DNA of 64,000 nt from NCBI RefSeq assembly GCF_009372235.1, contig NZ_ML762923.1, forward strand, positions 231,531 through 295,530, read 5' to 3'. The notes beneath the pieces are model-generated. The model was not told the DNA's origin. It worked only from the letters and a program-made list of their open reading frames with translations, and made no database searches. A program made the translations under genes and the position numbers. Origin of the DNA: Dickeya oryzae (GTDB lineage Bacteria > Pseudomonadota > Gammaproteobacteria > Enterobacterales > Enterobacteriaceae). Shown here piece after piece: positions 46,420-54,037 of this stretch (positions are counted from its first letter, which is position 1; each line of letters starts with the position of its first letter).

Positions 46420-46816
46420 TCATTTTTGTTATTTTCTTTTTGGGGCCAATGAGTCCAATTGCTACCAGTTCGATATTTCCACTATTGACTGAAGATATTC
46501 TTTCTCCATACTCATCATATGTCTTGCATGACTGTGCCAATGCACTGAATGGCATAATATAAATGTCATTGTCATTTTCTGCATTAGTCTGTATTTCATG
46601 AAGATACTCACCTGATGACAGCAGAACAGGAAGTGGGCTGTAAATAACACCTGGATAATTGACGTTGTCAAGACTTTGCATATCAGGACCAACAAGGTTT
46701 TCAATCATACGTCCAAAACTGATTCCAATGACGCTTGCTGCATTCATAGCAAGACCCGCTGGCAGATCTTTATCAATAATAATCGTACAGCGATGTTGGC
46801 TGGCATCAAATTTCAT
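46394..46816 (-). CDS. DUF2000 family protein
   Basis: The 140-residue protein fits the DUF2000 family (peptidyl-tRNA hydrolase-like fold). It opens with RCTIIIDKDLPAGLAMNAAS and has NYPGVIYSPLPVLLSSGEYL in the middle. Members often sit beside Lrp-type regulators and amino-acid exporters, as here. Its stop lies inside the cyclodeaminase remnant. Codon use and composition are AT-rich, like the rest of this 46-47 kb stretch. Molecular function is unknown. Confidence 0.8.
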   Translation of the reverse strand: MKFDASQHRCTIIIDKDLPAGLAMNAASVIGISFGRMIENLVGPDMQSLDNVNYPGVIYSPLPVLLSSGEYLHEIQTNAENDNDIYIMPFSALAQSCKTYDEYGERISSVNSGNIELVAIGLIGPKKKITKMTGNLPLYK

Positions 46817-46845
46817 CTTTTATCCTCAATGATGTAGAAAATATT

Positions 46846-47013
46846 TCAATGAATACTGGGGAGGTCATTTAATACAGATAGCAAACCACTATTTAGTGTA
46901 AAATCACTGGGCAGCTCAATATCAACAACCTTCCAGTCTGCAATATTAATAGCTTCCAGGGATGACCAGCTCCATGGATTCCTGAATGTAAACATGACTA
47001 TATGCATCAACAT
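46846..47013 (-). CDS. Possible 55-residue small protein
   Basis: This open frame starts at ATG 47013 with AGGGAA about 11 nt upstream and ends 29 nt before the DUF2000 start. The product is short and soluble, with a Trp-rich patch FRNPWSWSSLEA and an acidic tail. No match is recognised. It could be a real first gene of the leftward unit or the shortened end of a lost gene. It is uncertain. Confidence 0.3.
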   Translation of the reverse strand: MLMHIVMFTFRNPWSWSSLEAINIADWKVVDIELPSDFTLNSGLLSVLNDLPSIH

Positions 47014-47176
47014 ATGATTCAGCGGTTCCCTTATGCTGTTTGTAATAATTTATCGAATAAGCACATATATTATGCAGCAGCTAAATGGAAAATTGTTACC
47101 TATATTATTTACTTGTTCGTGATTTTTAGGTAAATATTACCCTCTGATGCTTAAAAAAAGAAAGGAGTTTTCCATT
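47014..47176. promoter_or_regulatory. AT-rich divergent promoter region of the Lrp locus
   Basis: This region lies between the leftward DUF2000-LysE unit and the rightward Lrp/AsnC gene. Runs such as TTATTTACTTG and TAAATATTACC are typical of Lrp-family binding regions, but no exact site can be named. AAGGAG lies 10 nt before the Lrp start. Confidence 0.4.
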
Positions 47177-47665
47177 ATGGCACTTAGCCCGATAGATATG
47201 AAAATTCTCAAGCTGTTACAAGACGATGCGCGTGTAACTAATCAGGTACTGGCTGAAAAGATAGGCATGTCAGCGTCTCCTTGTTGGCGCAAAGTGCGCA
47301 AGCTTGAGGAAGATGGGGTGATTCAGGGCTACCGTGCTGTCCTTGACCGTAAAAAGATCGGTCTGGGCGTGATGGTTTTCATTCGGGTAGCGATTGATAG
47401 CCACAGTGAAGCGGAGGCAAAAAAATTCGAAGAAGAGGTCACTGCATTGGAAGATGTGGTTGCTTGCTATAGCATCGGTGGAGATGCAGACTTTCTGCTA
47501 CAAGTTGTGGTATCTGATCTGGACTACTATGCTGATTTCGCCATGTCAGTTGTACGCCGCTTACCGGGAATTAAAGAAATGCAGAGCATGTTTGTCCTTA
47601 AAGAAATCAAACCATTGGTTACTTATCCAATAAAAAAACTGTCCGAGAATGATCTTCCCCAGTAA
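47177..47665 (+). CDS. Lrp/AsnC-family transcriptional regulator
   Basis: From ATG 47177 the protein is 162 residues: a helix-turn-helix (MKILKLLQDDARVTNQVLAEKIG followed by SPCWRKVRKLEEDGVI, in parts) and a ligand-binding RAM domain (VVACYSIGGDADFLLQVVV). The genes transcribed the other way, DUF2000 and LysE, are its likely targets. An amino acid effector is expected for the family. It is followed by a terminator hairpin. Confidence 0.92.
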   Translation: MALSPIDMKILKLLQDDARVTNQVLAEKIGMSASPCWRKVRKLEEDGVIQGYRAVLDRKKIGLGVMVFIRVAIDSHSEAEAKKFEEEVTALEDVVACYSIGGDADFLLQVVVSDLDYYADFAMSVVRRLPGIKEMQSMFVLKEIKPLVTYPIKKLSENDLPQ

Positions 47666-47682
47666 TAATGGATACCAGGCGT

Positions 47683-47707
47683 AAAAACCCTGCTTCAGCA
47701 GGTTCTC
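47683..47707. terminator. Short hairpin with flanking A-run and T's
   Basis: AACC-CTGC/GCAG-GTT (47686-47704) has AAAAA on the left and TCT on the right. Read leftward it is followed by TTTTT. It can end both the Lrp gene (rightward) and the LysR gene (leftward). Confidence 0.55.
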
Positions 47708-47776
47708 ATACACCAGCAGACCATGCTCACGGTAACGCTCACTGTGCAGTGTTTATTATCACCAGAGGCAGGCAAT

Positions 47777-48679
47777 TTAAGCGTATTTAAGCATATGGTC
47801 CAGAAAGGCGCGTACCGCAGGATTTGAACGACGGCTTTCATGCCAGACCGCTGAAATATTGCGACGCTCCACAGCAAAATCAGAGAGTACAGGGACTAAT
47901 TTTTTCTCCCTTACCAGAGCCGCGACCATAAAATCTGAAGCCATGCCTATTCCGGCTCCGGCGGCAATTGCTGCGATGACCGCTTCGCTTGCATCAACAA
48001 TCACCGTTGACGGAGGCACTATTTCAACTTCCCGCTCCCCGATGCGGAACGGCCAGCGAAAAAGTTGCCCTGTATTTTGGTAACGCAGATTAATCGTTTT
48101 ATGCCCGATGAGGTCATCGGGGTGTGCCGGAAGGGGGCTATGGGCTAAATATTCAGGCGAAGCATAACAACCTATCTGATAGGGCGGGAGGCGACGCAAC
48201 AGGAGGTTTGAATCTGCAAGCTCGCCAATTCGAATGGCAATATCAATATTTTCATCAACGATGCTTACTACCTGATCGCTCAAGCGTAAATCAATCATCA
48301 CTTTTGGATGACGTGCGCAAAATTCCGCAAGCACCGGGGCAATCATATGGATGCCCACCGGTAACGATGCCGCAATGCGCAACATCCCTGCTGGCTCGGC
48401 GCGTGAGCGCTTCGCTATCTGCTCTATCTCCTCGGCATCCCGTAATAACTGCAAAGCCCGTTCGTGCAGCTCACGCCCCTCGGCAGTCAGTACGAGCGAA
48501 CGTGTCGTTCGGGTGAATAAGGTGACACCGAGATGCTTCTCCAGCCGCTGAATACTCTTACTGATGGCTGAAGGCGAAACGGAAAGCGAGCGGGCAGCAG
48601 CAGTATAGCTACCCAACGCACCTGCACGCGCGAATGCAATGAGACCCGTGAGTCTTTCAATACCTATTTGTTCCTTCAT
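47777..48679 (-). CDS. LysR-family regulator divergent from alcohol dehydrogenase
   Basis: About 300 residues from ATG 48679 (an ATG at 48706 would add nine). The helix-turn-helix [20 protein letters not shown] lies near residues 23-42, then the effector domain. It is the type that includes many regulators of quinone- and aldehyde-stress genes. The gene is divergent from an NADPH:quinone-type oxidoreductase 90 nt away, which is its likely target. That region should hold an overlapping control site. Confidence 0.9.
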   Translation of the reverse strand: MKEQIGIERLTGLIAFARAGALGSYTAAARSLSVSPSAISKSIQRLEKHLGVTLFTRTTRSLVLTAEGRELHERALQLLRDAEEIEQIAKRSRAEPAGMLRIAASLPVGIHMIAPVLAEFCARHPKVMIDLRLSDQVVSIVDENIDIAIRIGELADSNLLLRRLPPYQIGCYASPEYLAHSPLPAHPDDLIGHKTINLRYQNTGQLFRWPFRIGEREVEIVPPSTVIVDASEAVIAAIAAGAGIGMASDFMVAALVREKKLVPVLSDFAVERRNISAVWHESRRSNPAVRAFLDHMLKYA

Positions 48680-48764
48680 GGCATAAGTAAAGCGAAATTC
48701 GGCCATATTATCAACTATGAGTATTGGTCGTATGCTCTGTCACCTGAGTACCTTTTAGAGCGAG

Positions 48765-49787
48765 ATGGTAATGACTGAAATGATGAAAGCAGTACAGCTA
48801 CATGCGTTTGGCGGGCCAGATAATCTGCTTTATGAAGACATATCCATGCCACGGGTGGGAAATGACGATGTTCTTGTCCATGTGCGGGCGGCCAGCCTTA
48901 ACCCGCCAGACTGGTATCTGCGTGACGGTTATCGGGCATTGCCGCGGGAATGGTGGCCAAATCCCACTTTCCCGCTCATTTTAGGTACTGACGTATCCGG
49001 CGTTGTCGCAGCGGTCGGTAAAAATGTTACAGCGTTCAGCATCGGAGATGAGGTCTATTCGATGGTGCGCTTTCCTGAAAGGGTGATGGCGGGCAGTGGT
49101 GCCTATGCAGACTATGTCAGCGTTCCTGCATCAGAACTGGCGCTGAAACCTCGGGGAATTGGACATGTTGAAGCCGCGGGCGCACCGATGTCACTCCTCA
49201 CGGCCTGGCAGTTTCTTATCGAAACGGGGCATGATGCGCCAAATCCTTTCCAGCCTTTTCCTCACAAAGCGGTGCCATTAGCCGGTCGGACCGTATTGGT
49301 CAATGGTGCCGGTGGCGGCGTGGGACATATTGCCGTGCAGCTTGCTCGTTGGAAAGGTGCGCGGGTGATTGCAGTGGCGTCTTCGCGCAATGAGGCGCTA
49401 TTACGCGACCTGGGTGCTGACGAATTTATCGACTACACCACAACAGCGGCTGAGAGCGCCGTAAAGAATGTTGATCTCGTTCTTGATGCAGTTGGTGGCG
49501 CCAATATGGCGCGTTTTCTGCGCTGTATAAGACCAGGCGGTGCATTATTTCTCGTTAATCCTTTGGGTTTTTCCGCAAGGAGTGAGGCCGCTCAAAAAGA
49601 TATTTTGGTGTCATCAACGCAAGTACGTTCCAGTGGTGCGCAATTATCTGAAGCTGGTCATCTTCTGGAAAGCGGCATTATCCGGGTCGTCGTTGATAGC
49701 ACTTATCCGTTAGCCATGGCATCTGCCGCCCATCAGCGTGCTGCAATGGGAAGTATTCAGGGCAAAATTGTGCTGACAAACTTTTGA
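48765..49787 (+). CDS. Zinc-independent quinone reductase-type alcohol dehydrogenase (MDR family)
   Basis: The 340-residue protein has the GroES-like N-terminal fold and the NADPH-binding loop VLVNGAGGGVGHIAVQLARWKG near 180-201. The usual zinc-binding Cys and His of catalytic alcohol dehydrogenases are not evident, which favours the quinone oxidoreductase subgroup. Start codons 48765 and 48771 are both usable. It is divergent from the LysR gene and followed 60 nt later by a monooxygenase-domain gene. Confidence 0.88.
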   Translation: MVMTEMMKAVQLHAFGGPDNLLYEDISMPRVGNDDVLVHVRAASLNPPDWYLRDGYRALPREWWPNPTFPLILGTDVSGVVAAVGKNVTAFSIGDEVYSMVRFPERVMAGSGAYADYVSVPASELALKPRGIGHVEAAGAPMSLLTAWQFLIETGHDAPNPFQPFPHKAVPLAGRTVLVNGAGGGVGHIAVQLARWKGARVIAVASSRNEALLRDLGADEFIDYTTTAAESAVKNVDLVLDAVGGANMARFLRCIRPGGALFLVNPLGFSARSEAAQKDILVSSTQVRSSGAQLSEAGHLLESGIIRVVVDSTYPLAMASAAHQRAAMGSIQGKIVLTNF

Positions 49788-49847
49788 TAATCACTTTCCC
49801 GACCAGCCCTGTATGACGGTCGGGGAGTAACAGAAAAGGCAAAGAAT

Positions 49848-50150
49848 ATGCTCATCATTTCCGGTTATGTAGTGATTGACCCCTCTTACTTACAGCAGTT
49901 TATGGCCGATATAAAGCTACTTGCTCAAACCGCGCGCAAACGTGAAGGAAACCTCGCGTATGACGTTGCACTAGAGGATCCTTTGGTGGCAAGAGTGCTC
50001 GTATCTGAACGCTGGCAAGATCAGGATGCACTGACTGCGCATCTTGCTGCGACCAACACCCAAGCGTTTATCACCCAATGGCAAGGACGCATGAAGGGCG
50101 ACGTTCTGAAACATGACGCCTTTAACGAAAGAGGTCTTTGGGATGTGTAA
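49848..50150 (+). CDS. Antibiotic biosynthesis monooxygenase (ABM) domain protein
   Basis: The 100-residue protein is one ABM domain, a ferredoxin-like fold: ISGYVVIDPSYLQQFMADI, TARKREGNLAYDVALEDP and LVSERWQDQDALTAHLAATN. Similar proteins (YgiN type) oxidise quinols. Being beside a quinone reductase-type gene under LysR control, it fits a small quinone/aldehyde stress unit. Length is normal for the family. Actual substrate unknown. Confidence 0.88.
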   Translation: MLIISGYVVIDPSYLQQFMADIKLLAQTARKREGNLAYDVALEDPLVARVLVSERWQDQDALTAHLAATNTQAFITQWQGRMKGDVLKHDAFNERGLWDV

Positions 50151-50538
50151 TGACAATGTGGTAACGATTGAATGTGTTGAGAGTAACCGTATTCTCATCG
50201 TAGGAAGCATAACGTGTTAACTATTTAACGGGGCTTCTGTTCAGGAAAGGGCAGACATCATCCGGACCCATGGGCCGGGTAAACTCACTGTGTTTTCAAG
50301 AATTCAGACCGCCTTATTTTTACAGGATTTTTTTAACCTGCCTCTCCCTAACGCGTCATCCATCCATCACACTGAGATCGTACGGGATAACCCGCCGGAC
50401 ATCGGGTTTTCGTTCCTGCACGCTACAGCGTTATACAGTTTTTTTGCCAGATGTATGTTTTGTTTTTGATTTTAAAGCACTTTATTAATGTCCCCCGCCG
50501 GGGGACAAAAAAGATTATCGACTAACACTTGATCGAGG
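50151..50538. other. Non-coding region upstream of the TetR gene
   Basis: I see no gene in this stretch. It contains a perfect palindrome with a 3-nt centre, GTCCCCCGCCGGGGGAC at 50490-50506. A's, not T's, follow it on the rightward strand, so it is not a standard terminator. The rest looks like leftover sequence, and I do not recognise it. Confidence 0.45.
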
Positions 50539-50552
50539 AGAACGATCGTTCT
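50539..50552. promoter_or_regulatory. Probable TetR-type operator
   Basis: AGAACGATCGTTCT is a perfect 14-bp palindrome ending 11 nt before the TetR start codon, so it overlaps the ribosome site (GAGGAG at 50535-50540) and probably the promoter. Its size and symmetry are typical of TetR-family operators. Confidence 0.7.
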
Positions 50553-50563
50553 ACCATCACCCT

Positions 50564-51130
50564 ATGAACAAAAACATGACTAACACACGAGAGAAGATTC
50601 TCGCGACCGCTGAACAGCTCATCTACCAGAACGGTATTCATGCCACCGGTATGGATCTTCTGGTGAAGACGTCAGGCGTGGCCCGGAAAAGTATTTATCA
50701 CCATTTCACGAACAAAGACGAAGTGGCTGCCGCGGCGCTGAGCGCGCGTGATGTGCGCTGGATGGAGTGGTTCAGGACGGAATGCGACAAGGCGGATACG
50801 CCGCGGGAGCGCATCCTGAATATGTTCACCGTGCTTAAAGGCTGGTTCGAGTCGGAGGGATATCGCGGATGCGCGTTTATCAACACGGCAGGTGAAGTGG
50901 GAGATCCTTCTGATCCGGTTCGTCAAATAGCCAGCGTGCACAAACAGAAGCTACTGGACTACGTGTTTGAGCTTACCGCTCAACTGAATACCGCGCAGCC
51001 GTTACCTCTGGCCCGGCAGCTACTGATACTGATTGAAGGCGCTATCACCATGTCGCGTGTTATGGGCGATTACAGCGCCGCCGATGATGCAAGAGATGTC
51101 GCTCAGCTGTTACTGAAGCCGATCCCGTAG
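50564..51130 (+). CDS. TetR/AcrR-family transcriptional regulator
   Basis: The 188-residue protein has the N-terminal TetR helix-turn-helix: REKILATAEQLIYQNGIHAT, then VKTSGVARKSIYHHFTNKDEV. The remaining helical ligand domain contains a GCAFINTAGEVGDP motif common in a subgroup that controls small stress genes. The palindrome 11 nt upstream points to autorepression. The next gene, a DUF1348 protein 60 nt downstream, is the likely co-regulated target. Confidence 0.92.
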   Translation: MNKNMTNTREKILATAEQLIYQNGIHATGMDLLVKTSGVARKSIYHHFTNKDEVAAAALSARDVRWMEWFRTECDKADTPRERILNMFTVLKGWFESEGYRGCAFINTAGEVGDPSDPVRQIASVHKQKLLDYVFELTAQLNTAQPLPLARQLLILIEGAITMSRVMGDYSAADDARDVAQLLLKPIP

Positions 51131-51193
51131 CCGAGTCTGGGTTCCAACGATGAAACACTCACTGAAATATCCAATTATACTGGAGGCACCACC

Positions 51194-51670
51194 ATGTCCG
51201 ATTCACAAATCCGTCCACCACTGCCGCCGTTCACCCGCGAGTCAGCGATTGAAAAAGTAAGGCTGGCGGAAGATGGCTGGAACACCCGCGATGCCGATAA
51301 AGTGTCGCTCGCTTACTCTCTGGACACCAAATGGCGTAACCGCGCAGAGTTTGCCAATAATCGTGAAGAGGCCAGGGGTTTCCTCGAGCGCAAGTGGAAA
51401 AAAGAGTTGGAATACCGTCTTATCAAGGAGTTGTGGGCTTTTGACGGTGACCGAATTGCTGTCCGGTACGCTTACGAGTGGCGCGATGACTCCGGTAACT
51501 GGTTCCGTTCTTACGGCAACGAAAACTGGGAATTTGGTGAAGACGGGCTGATGCATCACCGCTACGCGTGTATCAATGACATGCCTATCAAAGAAAGTGA
51601 GCGCAAGTTCCACTGGCCTCTGGGACGCCGTCCGGATGACCATCCGGGGTTATCTGAGCTGGGCCTGTAA
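51194..51670 (+). CDS. DUF1348/NTF2-like protein
   Basis: The 158-residue protein matches the DUF1348 family of nuclear-transport-factor-2-like folds: [22 protein letters not shown], then [22 protein letters not shown] and [24 protein letters not shown], given in parts. GGAGG lies 9 nt upstream of the start. The enzyme or binding activity of the family is not known. It is downstream of and probably controlled by the TetR gene. Confidence 0.88.
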   Translation: MSDSQIRPPLPPFTRESAIEKVRLAEDGWNTRDADKVSLAYSLDTKWRNRAEFANNREEARGFLERKWKKELEYRLIKELWAFDGDRIAVRYAYEWRDDSGNWFRSYGNENWEFGEDGLMHHRYACINDMPIKESERKFHWPLGRRPDDHPGLSELGL

Positions 51671-51786
51671 CTTTCCCTGTTTCCCTCATTGGGTGCCCGG
51701 CTACTGTGTCCTTGCCGGGCGCTTGTCTCATCGGTGTGGTGTTCGTTTGTCGAATGCCTCAGTGTGTAAAGCGGACGTTGCTGCTA

Positions 51787-52134
51787 CTATTTCTTCTTAT
51801 TAAGCATCGATTTGAGATCGGCAAAGGGATTATAGGTGGCTGTGCCAACATCTTTTTGCGCGTCTTCCCCCGCCACAACGGTTGTACCGTACTGCTCGGC
51901 TTCCGTGTACTTCGAGTGTTCGTGGTCATGACAAAACAGACACAATAACTCCCAATTGCTGCCATCTTCAGGGTTATTGGTATGGTCGTGATCGATATGG
52001 TGAACCGTTAATTCGCGTAGGTTTGAATAAACAAACTCCCGTGAGCAACGTCCACACACCCATGGATAGATTTTTAGTGCTTTTTCACGGTAACCGCTTT
52101 CCAGCCGCGCGTAGTTTTTGGGGATTAGAGCCAT
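51787..52134 (-). CDS. yajD: HNH nuclease family protein YajD
   Basis: From ATG 52134 the protein has 115 residues, the same length as E. coli YajD and nearly the same sequence. The HNH motif is VHHIDHDHTNNPEDGSNWELLCLFCHDHEH, given by key parts: the metal ligands are CGRC at the front and CFCH-type cysteines after the HHIDHDH core (LCLFCHDHEH). A TTG two codons earlier is possible but unneeded. The role in the cell is unknown. It is read leftward, away from the NRPS operon end. Confidence 0.93.
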   Translation of the reverse strand: MALIPKNYARLESGYREKALKIYPWVCGRCSREFVYSNLRELTVHHIDHDHTNNPEDGSNWELLCLFCHDHEHSKYTEAEQYGTTVVAGEDAQKDVGTATYNPFADLKSMLNKKK

Positions 52135-52234
52135 TGCCAATGCTGCCTGTTGTAAAGGGATAATTTTATAATATATCCCATGTAGAAAATAGAAAGAGAC
52201 TGTTCGTCGTCATTCGTGTTTCGAACCACGATAT

Positions 52235-52266
52235 GGGTATTGCGCGGCTAAATGTACGCAATACCC
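52235..52266 (-). terminator. Hairpin at the end of the NRPS-exporter operon
   Basis: A perfect 10-bp arm, GGGTATTGCG (52235-52244) with CGCAATACCC (52257-52266), has a 12-nt loop. It lies 26 nt past the exporter stop. There is no clear T-run. Confidence 0.5.
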
Positions 52267-52291
52267 GCCATCGCCTCAATCAGCAGATGTC

Positions 52292-53956
52292 TCAATCAGC
52301 CGATGTCCCGCTCGCCGATGCGGGTGCCCCTGTGGCCAGTTGACCGTCATCAAACCGGAGCAACTGATCGGCCAGATGGAAGTAACGGTCATCATGGGTA
52401 ATCACAATGACCAGCTTATTCTGCGCTTTCAGGCGGGGAATGATCTCGGTGTAAAACAGCCGACGGAATCTGGGGTCCTGATCCGCCGCCCATTCGTCAA
52501 AGACACAGATTGGTGTGTTTTCACAGTAGGACATGATCAGCGCCAGGCGTTTTTTCTGCCCGGAGGAGAGGTTTGTCGAGGACAGCTGACCGTGGGAGAC
52601 GCTCACTTTATTGTTCAGTTCCAGATCAATCAGATGGCGTTGGATCATGGCGTCATCACCGGGGTTACCCCATTCATCCAGAACGTGATCGAACAGGAAG
52701 AAATCCGCGAAAATCGTGGAAAATGCCTGCTGGTATTCGGTAAGCGGGATGGTGTCAGACACGATGTCATCATCCAGACTGATCTGGCCCTGATCTGGCT
52801 GGTACAAGCCGACCAACAGTTTTGCAAACGTCGATTTACCGCTGCCGTTGCCGCCGGTCAGAAAGACTGCTTCTCCGCGCCGGAACTGTGCATCAATAGG
52901 GCCGATACCAAAGCGGTACTGATCCCCGGCATCTGCCTGATAGTGAAAGGTGAGCTGGCGGACGTTAAGCGTCTGCCATGCCAGCCGTTCTGAGAGCGAA
53001 TGGTGGCTTGATGGGGCCATGTCGGCCTCGTCCCGGGTCAGCGGCAGCCCTTCGACGTTACGGTAGGAGACGGTAAATTCGCTAAAACGGGATAATGAAC
53101 TGACGACGTTTTCTACCGGGTCGATCATATACAGGATCACCAGCGCGAAGCCGACGACCGAGTCTGTCGGGATGTCTTTGAAATACAGGCTGGAGCCGAA
53201 TACCACCAGACCAACCAGAAAAAAAATCAACGTCGAGCCAATACTGTTCAGCATCGTAAAAATTAACGATACCCGGACACTGAGATGGCGGATGTCGCGG
53301 TAATTGGTTTTCAGAACCCGTTCATAAATGAAGTGACGCCGTCTGGCATTAATGCTCAGCTCCTGGCTACCGTCGACCATCATCTGCATGCCCTCAAACA
53401 GCGCATCTTCATAGTGACGCAGGTGCTTGAAATGGCGTAGCCCATAACGAAGGAAGACGCTGGCGATCAGTCCGAGCAGGATGATAAGCGCCGTTGAAAC
53501 CAGAAACAGACGCCCGGAGAGGTAACTCATGTAACTCAGACAGAGCACCACCGTGATCAGGCTGTAGATGAACTCCGGCAGGATCAGCAGGCCTTCCGAC
53601 AGCTTGGCCGCGTCGGTTTTCAGCGCGGCCAGAATGCGGTGCCCGCCGATGCGTTCAATGATGGCATAAGGTGTTGACAGCAGACGGCGGGTGAGTGAGT
53701 CCCTGAATTCATAAACGACGCGAGCCCCCAGCCGGGCCAGCAGATAGCGGGACATCAGGCCGAACAGCAATACCGCCGAGACCGCCAGTAAAAACCAGAC
53801 AAAAGGTGTGACGCTGGCAGCGGACTGGCTGGTCATGGCACCGATCTGTAGGGTAATGATCTTTAGCATGCCAATACCAGACAGCGCGCTGATAGCACTC
53901 AGCACCGTGGCCAGCAGAACCTGCCATTTGAAACGGACAACGATAAGTTTGAACAT
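52292..53956 (-). CDS. Cyclic-peptide-export type ABC transporter (SyrD/PvdE family)
   Basis: The 554-residue protein is a fused exporter half: about six membrane segments in residues 1-310, then an ATPase with Walker A TGGNGSGKST and LSSGQKKRL as a variant signature (Ser-Ser-Gly for Ser-Gly-Gly), followed by Walker B CVFDEWAADQDP. This WAADQDP form is typical of the SyrD/PvdE/MsbA-like siderophore and lipopeptide exporters. It lies 81 nt downstream of the NRPS gene on the same strand and most likely moves the peptide across the inner membrane. Confidence 0.92.
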   Translation of the reverse strand: MFKLIVVRFKWQVLLATVLSAISALSGIGMLKIITLQIGAMTSQSAASVTPFVWFLLAVSAVLLFGLMSRYLLARLGARVVYEFRDSLTRRLLSTPYAIIERIGGHRILAALKTDAAKLSEGLLILPEFIYSLITVVLCLSYMSYLSGRLFLVSTALIILLGLIASVFLRYGLRHFKHLRHYEDALFEGMQMMVDGSQELSINARRRHFIYERVLKTNYRDIRHLSVRVSLIFTMLNSIGSTLIFFLVGLVVFGSSLYFKDIPTDSVVGFALVILYMIDPVENVVSSLSRFSEFTVSYRNVEGLPLTRDEADMAPSSHHSLSERLAWQTLNVRQLTFHYQADAGDQYRFGIGPIDAQFRRGEAVFLTGGNGSGKSTFAKLLVGLYQPDQGQISLDDDIVSDTIPLTEYQQAFSTIFADFFLFDHVLDEWGNPGDDAMIQRHLIDLELNNKVSVSHGQLSSTNLSSGQKKRLALIMSYCENTPICVFDEWAADQDPRFRRLFYTEIIPRLKAQNKLVIVITHDDRYFHLADQLLRFDDGQLATGAPASASGTSAD

Positions 53957-54037
53957 CCGTTTTTCCTGTTTTCCTTGTTATTCAGTATAAAGCCGCCGGT
54001 TATGACACCCGGCGGGGATTAATGACAGCACGGTGGC

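Noticed and set aside
47670..47770. A possible gene remnant on the minus strand (HGLLVYENLLKQGFYAW)
   Set aside because: It is short, starts after a stop, overlaps the terminator hairpin, and I cannot match it to a family.
50490..50506. GC-rich palindrome as an intrinsic terminator
   Set aside because: It is followed by A's, not T's, on the rightward strand and by mixed bases on the other.
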